Under the pieces are notes generated by a model that worked only from the letters and a program-made list of their open reading frames with translations, did not search any database and had not been told where the DNA came from. This document shows positions 1 to 11,100 of a DNA stretch of 64,000 nt, in pieces. A program made the position numbers and the translations under genes. Positions within the stretch are counted from its first letter, which is position 1, and the number at the start of each line of letters is the position of its first letter. This DNA comes from Cymodocea nodosa. Its lineage: Eukaryota; Streptophyta; Magnoliopsida; Alismatales; Cymodoceaceae. The stretch is taken from assembly GCA_036874045.1 (NCBI GenBank), contig JAZBRI010000011.1, positions 16,076,001 through 16,140,000 of the forward strand. Direction: 5' to 3'.

Positions 1-395
1 ATTGCTACCGAAAAATTGAATTTAGTAATATTTAATAATATAAGTGATACTAATGCTGAAAAATATATAAAATTTTATTTTTTTCAGTTGATATCTACAT
101 GTTTAAGCTTACCGCTTGGGTGCCTTAAATAGGTATGGTAATGTAAATGTTCCATGCTTAGGATGAAATGCTAGAATGTCAAATTGTTAGCTTGTGTTTT
201 TTTTCTAGCTTAGTGATCTCCAATTTGAATTCTAAGTACCTCTACTGTAGTACTTCACAATTATATTTGCTGATGTGATATTGCAGTTTGCAGAATAGAT
301 GCTCATTTTATTTCTTCTTTGGAATGGAAATACGTAGACAATTATACCATCTGCTTAGTTCCCAATTCTGAATTCCGCTCTGCATTTCTTTGAAG

Positions 396-1578
396 GTAGA
401 CCTATTTGAACAGGAAAGGACTCTCAGAAAAGTCAAGCGACATTCATCAACACCTGTCCTTGAAGTTGATGTGAAAGATGCTTCGATGGTGGGCAGCATT
501 GATGAAGTTACATCACACACTATCATGGCGGTAAACAATGAACTAGATGGGATACGTGTAGCTGAACCAGATTCATCCAAACAAAAGGGTAACTGTGAAT
601 GCAAGCAAAATATCAAACCTGTGATTGGGCAAGCTTCGGACTGGTATATTCAAATATATATCATACTTCTGTGCTACATTCAAAGATTGATCAGGAAGTC
701 TGATTAATGATTCTTATTAATATGTCCGTTGAATCTCTACTTGAATTAATGTTTGCCGTTTTTGCAGGGATCCTTATTCAAAGATGTCAGCTTCAGTACT
801 TCTCAAGCGATCTCAAGATTCACCTAGTATGTCTTTCTTTGTCGATTGCATATTTTCATCATATGCATGTAGTGCTACGTGTTTGTATCAAGTGAGCAAC
901 AATTTTTGTGTAATATGGTGATCAATTTGATTATATACCTAAAACCTAATACCTTCTTGCAGCCTCCTTTAACTTGTATTACAATTCCTTTTTTTAGTAT
1001 ATATTATATATATTTATATATATAATTATGTATAGTTTTAACTCTATTATTTTCCAAATAACATTCAGATACATAAATAATCCTAAGATAACATCAAAAT
1101 ATAAAGCATAATAAGACTACTATGTATATTTCATTAATATATATATATATATGAATAATTATGTATATTTTAGTAGTATTCCATAAAAAATTATATTAGA
1201 GTTTTTTTGCAAGAGAAAATATTTAAAACCATATTAAACAACTAGTTGCTATAAAAATCTGGTCAATTAAGATATAGGAGCAGCTAAGGTGTAGTCGATT
1301 CACACCTTGACCCTTAAAAAGCTTGATCCATGATGGATTTTCTTGACATTACAACAGGTTTACAAAGTGCAAGCAATGAACAAGTGGTTTCTGTTCAAAA
1401 ATCGGAGAACTTTCCATCTGAGGACTCTTTGATTAACCCGGATGGTGCCATCGCCATGAAAGTGGAATCATCCAGCATAAGCCAGAAAACAAGCAGCCCA
1501 AAAAGTTTGACAGATGCTGTTAAGCCCAAAAATAAAAGGAAAAAGAAAAAACGAGAGGCCAATGATGGTAATAAGTAG
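396..1578 (+). CDS. 3' end of an unidentified gene (three last exons), Lys-rich C-terminus
   Basis: Three exons join in frame: 396-643, 768-826 and 1358-1578 (stop TAG). Acceptors are TTGAAG and TTTGCAG before the first two and ACAACAG before the third; donors are G|GTATAT and A|GTATGT. The joined tail is about 175 residues. It is hydrophilic, rich in Ser, Lys, Asp and Glu, with no membrane segment. It ends in a basic stretch (KPKNKRKKKKRE) that looks like a nuclear or nucleolar localisation signal. Upstream exons lie outside the window. I do not recognise the family, so no function is offered. The codon phases at all three junctions match, which is the main reason to believe the model. The first exon may start further upstream than 396. 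Confidence 0.5.
961..1325 (+). repeat. Dispersed AT-rich repeat, family 1, copy A
   Basis: This AT-rich stretch in the last intron of the 5' gene closely resembles 61414-61823 and, inverted, 51140-51305. Shared blocks include the run AATAACATTCA(A/G)ATACA, the run TATGTATATTTCATTAATAT and an end of the form CCTTAAAAAG. It has no coding potential. It is probably a MITE or other short non-autonomous element. Confidence 0.5.
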
Positions 1579-1959
1579 ATTGAGTGATGCAAGCTCCAGA
1601 GTAGATGACCCGGTATTTTCCAACTTTTTAAGTAGAAACATATTGATAGTCTGTTTCCTTGTAGGTTTTAATTTGTCGCCCAGTGCAAGATGAACTGAGA
1701 TTGGTACATAAAATTTTATTGAAATATATGATTAATCATTTGCCAAAAGGAACTGTTACATCCTAGCTGTTTATTTAGGGACACTTAGAACGATCGAAAT
1801 CTCCAATGGCATTTTTTACTGTTCATGAATGATATTACGAGTGACAAACGTCAAAAACAATAACGTTCATTCTAACATAGAAACATATGACTAAATATGG
1901 TCATGTGTAAAAAGTTAGTATCACAGAAATGACAATGTTTAGATGTATGAGTGTTAATG

Positions 1960-2260
1960 TCATGAATAAGTTAAAAAATGATTATTGGAAGTAAGAGTTG
2001 TATTAATTGAAGATAATATAAGAAAAATGATTATAAGCTTAAGTGATCTAATTAAATTTTTAGGAGGTTAAATGATGCATTAGTTGGAGGAGAAACTAAA
2101 AAAAGTAAAGAAATATCTAAAATTACTTGATTAAGAATAGTCTGAAAAGATTTAAATTTATGTAATTTAATTAAAAATTTGATCATAAATAGAAATATAT
2201 GGAAGAAAATGATTCATATGATCAACTTAACATGGTAAGATTATGACGTAGGTTGTTTTC
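1960..2260 (+). mobile_element. Decayed 3' end of a LINE-type retroelement
   Basis: This stretch aligns by eye with 50920-51100, including the shared runs AAAGATTTAAAT(T/G)TATGTAATTTAA and ACATGGTAAGATTATGA. In the better-preserved copy the frame reads like the C-terminal part of plant LINE-type reverse transcriptase ORFs (a KKDL...WKKVIHVA pattern). Here the frame is broken by many stops. The assignment rests on that resemblance only. Confidence 0.35.
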
Positions 2261-2524
2261 TTGTCGTACATATGTATGCATGCAAGCACGATTAGCCTTT
2301 CAAAATTTATTTTTTAAAATTTGGTTTGCATAAATATATGGCAAATGAACGAAGAAATGATTCATCTACTTTAATTGTTTAAGGTGGCACAAAAACTTTG
2401 TATTTTCATGGAAATCAATGCGATCCTCTGCCGAAGTTTAAGATACAAGTGTTACTCTTTTATTATCTATTTTGAACGAAGATTTGTTCCACCAAAGATA
2501 TTTCTTAGGTTCCATCTAACATTA

Positions 2525-2935
2525 AAAGTGTGTTTGTACATTTAAAATGAAATTTTAGATTATAACGTAAATATGAGAATGTGAATTTCATCTAGGGATG
2601 TATGAAGTTCATTTTCATTTCGAGAAATTCTTTTATATCTGTGTTAATTATTGATAAATGACATGTGAATATTTAATAATATAATTATATGATATGTTGA
2701 TTAATTAATATAATAAATTTATTAACTACTTAAATAAATAAATAAGTAAAGATAGTTATATTACATTATTATTATACATAAATATAAAATTCTAATTTTT
2801 TCTAATTCCATTTAATTCACAAAGACCTAAATTTTAATTTTTATCTAATTTCGAAACATATATACATATCTGTATTAAAAAATTTCTATTTCTATTTCTA
2901 TTTAATTTTATAAAATTCTAAGTCTATAAAATTTT
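2525..2935 (+). repeat. Dispersed AT-rich repeat, family 2, copy 1 (MITE-like)
   Basis: About 400 bp that aligns end to end with 36613-37148 and 39215-39620. Shared blocks include ATTTTAGATTATAACGTAAAT (copies 1 and 3), TAATAATATAATTATA and TTACATTATTATNATACA followed by AAATATAAAATTCTAATT. The right end appears truncated compared with the 36.6-kb copy. No coding capacity. Confidence 0.55.
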
Positions 2936-3546
2936 AACTACAGATTCTTGAAAGACATTTCAGATGTTGAGAAACATTCTATGGCATTATTTATTTCCTC
3001 CAGATGAGCTTCTCAATGGTATTGCCACTGTTTGTATATATGATTTTCCAAGGGCCGTCAAGTTCTCTGCCGAGTGAGTGCTGTGCTGGCATTTGATAGA
3101 AAACTCTGAGCATGGGGTTCTCATCAAAACCAGAGGCATCTTCTTAAAGTGGGCATACTCTTGGGAAGCTGCTCTGCACATGGCTTTCAACCTTACCATC
3201 GAATACTATTAGAATGAAATATTTTTGTCCGAAAGTGGGCGTCCAGTAATAAACGAACATATTCTCATCCGTATGCTGTAACTTTTGATTTGATGTAACG
3301 ATACCCATGATGAGGTTAGCAAAACAATGATCGATAAGGTGGATTTGAAGAAAAAATGCAGGCCTTTTTGAGTTATGTATGGGTTGACAATAATCATGGA
3401 TCTGATATTGGAAGATTCAAATTCAAGGATCTTTCCATTTAAGAATCTTTCGAGATCAATTATACCACGCAAGGTTTCTGATGATAATCATGCATGTGAT
3501 GGCACAGCTAAAATATCTGTCGTCAACAGTAACATTTTAATTTGTC

Positions 3547-3556
3547 ATCACGTGAT
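3547..3556. promoter_or_regulatory. Palindromic G-box/E-box (ATCACGTGAT) upstream of the NPF gene
   Basis: A perfect 10-bp palindrome with a CACGTG core, 55 bp upstream of the upstream ATG candidate (3611) of the transporter. Such cores bind plant bZIP and bHLH factors. Function here is inferred from position and sequence only. Confidence 0.3.
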
Positions 3557-3610
3557 CGTCGAATTTGAGAGGACGTTCGCACAGAAACCTTCGTGAGATT
3601 CCTTCGACAG

Positions 3611-6427
3611 ATGGCAGAGGAAGTAGAGGAAGTGGAGGATAGCGAAAGATCATCAACCGACGCGGAAGAATCGAAATATCGGTCGTCGACCGGAGCATGT
3701 CATCCAGACTCTGCTCTCCACCCTCGCCTCTTCAAAAATCTGACGACGCCGCTCCTCGCCACCTCTCCTCCTCCAATGGAAGGCGGCCATCCCGACCCTG
3801 GGGCAGCAGTTGACCACCGGGGCCGTCCCATTTCCCACTCCACCACCGGCGGCTGGCGCTCCTCCTCCTTCATCATAGGTTCCAAGCTCCATCGCCACTA
3901 ATTCCGTCCTCTCTTACCATCCTTTGTGGCTTTTGACGTCGGGTGATTTGCAGGAGTGGAGATTGCGGAGAGATTCGCTTACTTCGGGGTCGCTGCCAAT
4001 CTCATCACGTACATGACGGGGCCGATGGGGAAGAGCACTGCTTCCGCCGCTGCGAACGTCAACGCATGGTCGGGAACGGCCTCCGTGCTCCCGTTGTTGG
4101 GAGGATTGCTCGCTGACTCTTACCTCGGCCGCTACCGCACAATTCTTGTTGCCTCCGTCGTCTACATCCTGGTACGATAAATATAACCACACAAATGGAA
4201 GAACATCTTCTTCTTCTTTTTTAACAGTGGTAATGCCTTTTTGCTTGTTTGAAACCGGTATCCATTTTGAGTGGAAGAAATAAACGAACAGTTGCATGTA
4301 ATTAATCGTGCTCTGTGAGTGCGTAGTGGGGTGGAAAGGCACAAACATCGTTTTTTTCCTTTTCAGAAAGTGGCGATCTTTTCCGACATGAGAGTTGGAA
4401 TTGTTCAGTACTTATCTCTTATGGATGACGTACCCAACCTTTATCTAAAATAAAAATCTCTTAGAGTGCAAAACTTCAGATATAAAAACCTTAATAGATT
4501 TGTGCTAAGGCCAACAAAGCATGCACCTTATCAATTGCAAGTTTTCTTACACAATTTCGAACTTTACTGTTCATCTTCCCTGTAGTGCATTTAGGAGAAG
4601 ATTTTGGATGGTCATTTAAATTCCGAGGGACATTTAGATCTGATAGCACTGGAGATAAAGTGTTAATGTGTGCAATCATGCCCTAGCACTCTCTCTCTGT
4701 ATCCGACTAATTCTCTATGTTTTTGGGCAAATGTCCCAGATTGCAAGCATAGTTAGTGTTGTGCATGTGCAATCTCATCTCCTGATATTTGTTTGCTCTT
4801 GCCTTTTTTAGTTCTTCTGTTAATGATTCTTTTTTCTCCTTTAAACGTTAGGTGAAGTCAGTGGTCATATTGTAATGGATTAATGTTCCCTGTTGAATGG
4901 ATCATGCTTGTGATGCATCATCGCTCGTTCATGATTCTTACATTATGTGCTTACAGGGCTTGAGCATGCTTACACTATCAGCAGTTATTCCCCATTTCCT
5001 CAACTTGAAGTGCAATGGAAGTTCTACGGAAGATAGTGCTTGTAATACTTCTCATTTCCATATGACGGAATTCCTCTTCTTCTTTGCCATTTATGCTGTG
5101 GCACTTGCCCAAGGTTGCCACAAGCCTTGTGCACAAGCCTTTGCAGCCGATCAGTTTGATGAGAATGATGCAATGGAGAGTAAGTCCAAGAGCTCTTTCT
5201 TCAACTGGTGGTACTTTGGTATGTGTGCTGGTGCCACAGCAGCTTTCTTGATCTTGAACTATGTTCAGGAGAATGTCAGTTGGGCTCTAGGGTTTGGAAT
5301 TCCTTGCATTGCAATGATCATTGCTCTCATTCTTTTCTTGCTGGGTACCAGGACATACCGCTACTACATAGTAACTGTCAAGATTCCATCAGTAAAAAAT
5401 ATCCAAGAGTTTCTTTCATTTGCTCGGAGGAGGAAAAATAAATCAAACAATCTTTCGCACCAGGGAGCAAAACTTGTCACTGATACTGTTGGAAATGTTC
5501 TTGAATCAATAGAACAAGATCCATCATCCTCTGAAAGACAATCCAGGTGACTTTATTCATCTCATGAAAAAGGAACTTAATTCTTAGAATTTTGATTACA
5601 TTAACATGATTTTTTTTATTCTTTAGTGACATTTCTGTTATATACATAGACCAGTTGGTTCTTCCGAGTGCTTGGGTCCAAAGCAAGAAAACACGGAAAG
5701 AAAAGGCATTCTGAAGCTGTTTCCCATATGGGCAACCTGTCTGGTCTATGCAGTTATTTTTTCTCAGACAACCACCTTATTCACCAAACAGGGGAGCACA
5801 ATGGATAGGAGAATTGGTCCAAGTTTCAAAGTTCCACCTGCAGCATTGCTGACATTCATTACCTTCGCAATTATCGTCTTCATTCCCATCTACGATCAGA
5901 TTATTGTGCCACTTGCCAGGAGCATCACTCGTATCCAGTCTGGGATAACAATGTTACAAAGGATTGGCACTGGGCAATTCCTTTCGTTGGCTACCATGAT
6001 TATAGCAGCTTTGGTTGAAATGAAACGACTTAAAACTGCCCGTGACTGCGGGCTGGTAGACTTGCCCAAAACTACAGTTCCAATGAGCTTATGGTGGCTT
6101 GTCCCTCAATATATGATATTTGGAATTGCTGATGTCTTCACAATAATTGGGATGCAAGAATTCTTCTATGACCAGGCACCAGATGTGTTGAGGAGCTTTG
6201 GTTTGGCACTTTATTTAGGTGTTTTGGGCATGGGGAGCTTCATTAGCAGTGCTCTGGTTACAGTAATTGACAAAGTGACCAGTAGAAGAGGAGACAGTTG
6301 GTTTTCAAATAATCTCAACCGTGCACACATTGATTACTTCTATTGGCTGCTAGCCATACTTAGTGGCCTTGAGTTGCTCCTCTTCTTACATTTTGCAAGA
6401 TCATACAGGTACAGCAGGAAAGGGTAG
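3611..6427 (+). CDS. NPF5.10: NRT1/PTR-family (NPF5-type) proton-coupled transporter
   Basis: Plasma- or vacuolar-membrane carrier of the NPF (POT) family, which moves nitrate, peptides, hormones or other solutes with protons. Substrate cannot be read from sequence. Exons: 3611-3878, 3954-4171, 4957-5546 and 5650-6427; phases agree at every junction. The first helix carries the family proton-coupling motif ExxER (EIAERFAYFG), preceded by GGWRSSSFIIG and followed by NVNAWSGTASVLPLLGGLLA and DSYLGRYRTI, all hallmarks of NPF5. The central loop (about 5390-5690) is long and charged, as usual. Two starts are possible. ATG at 3776 gives 562 residues, close to the family norm. ATG at 3611, in a better context, gives 617 and keeps an upstream TTPLL stretch resembling NPF5 N-termini. 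A likely poly(A) signal lies near 6454. The family is certain; the exact member is a best guess. Confidence 0.9.
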
Positions 6428-8120
6428 AAATTGCTAGTTGGTCGTGAAAATATAATAAATGAAAGCATTTCGTCCTGTTTTGTTCTTATGTAAAAAGTTT
6501 GCTTAGGGATGCCTGTTGCTGGAATCTACATCGTAGAATTCGATATTGAATATTCTTAGCATCATCTGGTTTATATTAAAATATATTGGTTTCTCTGAAT
6601 CCCAAAAACCTTGTACCCGTTGGTCTTCCCACTTTGATAGCAAACCCAACATGTCTCAAATGTGAAGAAAAAAGACTGTAGGACAATACAATTTGATTGG
6701 ATCAATTAATTTTTGAAAAACAAATTTTATAAAATTGAGTGAAATTTTGCAAGATTATATTTAATTTTTCATGAATTGAGAAGAAAGTTAACAGTTAAAG
6801 ATACTGAAAGGTCGAAGCTAAAACAGGGATTTGTATTCCTGGGAAGGTACAGAAATTAATTTGGAAGAAATTCGTATTCTTATCTATTATTGAAATTATG
6901 GTGTTTAATGTGAAATAGAGGATATGCTTTCATGTGAATATGCATTCCTTTACTTTTCTAAGGCATCAGTAAATATAATGATGCTTCTTTTCTTACATCT
7001 TGAAGTTTTAAAAGAATCGACAGGAATCTCTAACCAAAAGCTTGTTATGCTTATTTTATTTAAATATTTTATATAAATTAATGATTTTTACAATGTCAAT
7101 ATTTTCTTAAGATTTTTGTTTTTTTATGAATATAATGTATACTTTTGTTTATATAAGATATAAGAATATTTTAGTATTATATATTGTTATATGAATATAT
7201 TATAGTAAAATATAATATTTATCTAAAAGTGCATAGTTTTCATATCAGTCGCATTTTTCATCAATTATATTATATTATACTTGGTAGTAACACATCAATT
7301 ATTAGCAACATACCCTAAACCCTCGATTTTCAATCACGATAGTCATGATATGATTATATCATAATTGTAACACAATTAGTACTCAATTCAATGGCTGTCA
7401 TAACGGTACTATAAATTTGTCCTGAACGGGTAGGTGCTTTACTTTTGTAGGTGCCTTGCATCAGTTAGCTGTTGCACTGTTTCATATACAATAAATTTGT
7501 TTGCAATAAGACGTTTTCCTTGTGCAGGGAATTGCCCCCGTAACAGTACAGGGATTCTGTACTGTCGATTCAAGACAAAAAAAAAAAGAAGATTTTTGTC
7601 ATCTGTAATCATTTCTGAACCTCCTTCGAAACACGTGAACAAGGTGATAGAGAAACCCAAAATAATTATTGATTCATGGACGTAATGACAGCTGTAATTA
7701 CACATCGCCTAAAATGATGGTCTAGAACCAAAAAAACCCTAATGGCTCCTGCAGTATCAGAAGAATGAGACCGCAAGACACACCGCGCTGCTGCAACGTA
7801 AAGATCTCATAAAACGTAATTCATGCCTTCATGAGGATAGGCTGGTACGCAGAAGTCAGTTGAAAGAAAAACAGAGTACTTCAGGTCTAAAGCCAAAAAA
7901 AAAGAAAAAGAAAAAAAAAACAATATAACAGAGCATAAGCAATGAAAAGGACAATCCTTCGGCTACTTCTGCATGTATGCTGGAATTTAAAATGGTTGCT
8001 GTACTCCGTTTGGGCAGTTTTGATGCTTATCTTGGCGAACTTAGGCCATCACCAGCGATTCAATTCCAATTTAGCCCTGGGGGGTCAAAACGAGATTCAT
8101 CAGTATTCTACAATCCAGAA
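6428..8120. other. Convergent intergenic region between NPF and WDR20 genes
   Basis: About 1.7 kb between two gene 3' ends. It holds the 3' UTR of the transporter and AT-rich sequence, an A-rich run at 7891-7920, and probably the 3' UTR of the WDR20 gene on the other strand. I see no further gene. Small open frames near 7434-7700 lack family resemblance. Confidence 0.55.
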
Positions 8121-11100
8121 TTACAAAATGAGGGTGCTGACATTGTTGACAAAGAGAAAGCAAGAGAGAATATGATAGTTGTGAAAATTACGCACAATGA
8201 TAGGGGTTTGCCTGTAGCTAGAAACCATAGGTTTGACAGCAGACAGTTGAGGCTTGTCCTTCGAAATGGAGTTCCCCATAATTGCCTCAGTGGTGCTTGT
8301 TTGGTCAGCGTCCTCATGCGCATATCCAGGCCTCATCCATATTTTTATGTTACCCTCACGGCAGATGGTAAGCACAGATTCGCTTGTGAATGTCAACCCA
8401 GAGAGCGGTTCCACGTGTGAACGATGGGCGACCAGGGGTGTGAGTTTAGGCATATCCCTCATGCTTGGAGCAGGTTGAAGCGTGCCTATTGGCCATGTAT
8501 TATCCCATTGAACAGAGGGACTTCCACTGCTAAATGTAGGTGATCCACCAGCAGGCCGACGCAGTGGAACGACAAGCTCATCAATTACTAGATCCCAGAG
8601 AAGCAACTGGGTATCCTGTTAGTAAATTGAAGTAAAAAATTGTGATCAGATAAGCATTACGAAATCAGATAAACAAGATGTTTCCAAAGGTTTCAGATAA
8701 AAAATTGTGATCAGATAAGCATTATAGAAACATATACAAAGATTTCAGTTTGATTTCCTGGAAATACCTGATCCAGAACTGAAAATTGGCGGTTACAATA
8801 CGACTATTATTTGATTTTTAACAAAGAATCATTCCATGTGGAATTTCACTACTTGTGGTGCAAATATATCAATTGAGTTTGTCCAGTTCCCCTCCATGCT
8901 GTAAATCATGAAAACTTGGCTTTCAATTTTGCAACCATCACAAACATCAGACAAACGTCCTCAAGATAATTTTGCAAAATAACTCTTGATCAGAACATCA
9001 GTTCCTTGAAATCAGACACTACAAATTCAACATGTTCCCTGATTGTATTTCTAATTTTGTGGCCCAAATAGTCACAATTTTGCTGGTAATTAGAAGGAAG
9101 TTAAAATTTGAATTGTATGTTACCTCTTTTGCAATGTTTTAAGAACGAGGTTCAACCAGCTGGTTGGATCAGTCCAACCGCAAAGCGGAGGGACACTGGT
9201 CCTACCACCAATGGTCAGACCGGATTCACAGACAGACTGGGTGGGGCAGTTGGACTGGCAGGTCAGACTAGTAAAGCAGGTCGGTCCAACTGCTTTTGGT
9301 TAATCAGGTTATAATACACGGTTATTGTACCCCTTTTTTTTTAGGGCTATCATAAGTCGAGGCAAGGTTTAACAAAACCCTTGCACCCTGCAACCCCCCA
9401 CCCCTCTTCCCTACTGTCCAAGTTTCAATGCAACCTCTGGAACAGACATAACTTCCAACGATGGTGCCAGTTACAACGGCCACCCACAAGTCTTCCAGCA
9501 ATGATCCAGCTTCCAGCAAGGAGATCCAGCAGCAGTGACGGGCCTGACAGTGGTTCTGGCTGACAAGAGTCCAAGTCCAACTTCCGGTGGTATTTTTTCT
9601 TCTTTTTTTACTTTTTTATTTGAATAATAAGGCTTAAAAATCAGTTGCCTTTTGTTTTTGTGTAACCATTTTCTTTAGAATGCTTTTGAAATGTTTTTTT
9701 TATTAGAACATCATTACTTGTTTTATATAGACAGTTTTTTGTGACATTTTTTTTGGACAATCAGAATTTTTTTGAATATTCATTGTGAGTAATCATATTT
9801 TTTGAATAATGTGTAATTTTTAAAATAATTGGTGATCTAAACTCAGAATGCAAATGGCATCATCTTATGATAAACCATCAACCGCATCTTCAAGAAGGAT
9901 GAAAGCAGCAATTGCTTGGGATCACATCAATATTGAATCTGATCCAGTAACATGCAAGAAATTGAAATTAACAAGCACATACCCTTGTAAGCAAGTGGTA
10001 GGTGTTGGAATAAATAAGATTAAAGAACATTTGGCAGGTATAAAAGGTGATATTACCACATGTATGAAGGTGTCACATGATGCAGGAGCAGATCCTGGAC
10101 ATAGAATGTCATCCTATCACGACATGAGATTGAATTTTCTCAGGACAGAAAAAGATGAAGTCACTTTATTTTTGGAATCATTTCATGCGGAATGGGAGGA
10201 AACAAGTTGCACCATCATGGCTGATGTTTGGCTTGATAGGAGAAATAGGAACTTGATAAATTTTTTGGTCAATTCTCCTAAAGGTATGGTATTCTTGAAA
10301 TCAGTGGATGCAAGTGATCTGATGAAAACTGTGGAAAATATATTTGGCCTTTTGAAAGAGATGGTGAGCAAAAAATGTTGTTCAAGTTGTGATTGATAAT
10401 GCAGCTAATTATGTGGTAGCTAGATGACCATTGGAGGCAGAGTTTCCTACGATATTTTGGTCACCTTGTGCAGTCCATCGTCTCAATTTAATCATGAAGG
10501 AAATCAGTGAGATGGAATAAGTTAAAGACGAAGTTAGATGTGTTTTGGTGATTACTGTGTTCATCCATAATCACATCTTTGCATCGAGTTTGTTGAGGAA
10601 AAGAGAAGGATGGACAAAGATCAATCACCCTGGACCAACAAGATTTGCTATAAGCTTTTTAGCTCTCAAAAGCCTTGTGGCACATTTGAATAATATATGA
10701 ATAATTTTCTCAGAGCAATGAATTTAAAGATTCAAGATATGCCAAAACCAACAAAGGAAAGCTTGTATAAGCCTATGTAGTGGATCAGCAATTTTGGAGA
10801 ACTTACAAGATTGTAGTTCATGCAATTGAGCCTTTATTTTGAGTTTTGCAGCTTGTCGATTCTGATAGGCCAGCCATGGGTTACATTTATGAGGCCATGT
10901 ATAGAGCTAAAGAACCTATTAAGAAATTGTTTGGTGGCAACGTAAAAGGCTATATGCCTTATTGGAGAATTATTAATAGGAGTTGGGAAAATCAATTGCA
11001 TAAAAATATCCATGCAGCCAGTTATTGGTTAAACCCAAATTCCATTACAACAAAAGAACATTCTCAAGGCATCCTAAAATTCAAACTGGACTCTATGATG

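Larger units (their letters stand above)
1579..3610. other. Intergenic region between the 5' partial gene and the NPF transporter
   Basis: About 2 kb of AT-rich DNA with no gene I can support. It holds a LINE-type remnant (about 1960-2260) and an AT-rich MITE-like repeat (about 2525-2935). Between 2987 and 3230 a plus-strand frame is partly open but broken by a stop and matches no family I know. The last 60 bases hold a palindromic CACGTG site. Confidence 0.6.

Noticed and set aside
2987-3240. Partly open plus-strand frame (PPDELLNGIATVCIYDF...) in the first intergenic region
   Set aside because: Interrupted by a stop, without splice-site support or any family I recognise; could be a very old pseudogene fragment but not supportable.
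7977-8420. 147-codon open frame on the plus strand
   Set aside because: It overlaps, in antisense, the last exon of the WDR20-type gene, whose family match is clear; this is a shadow frame.
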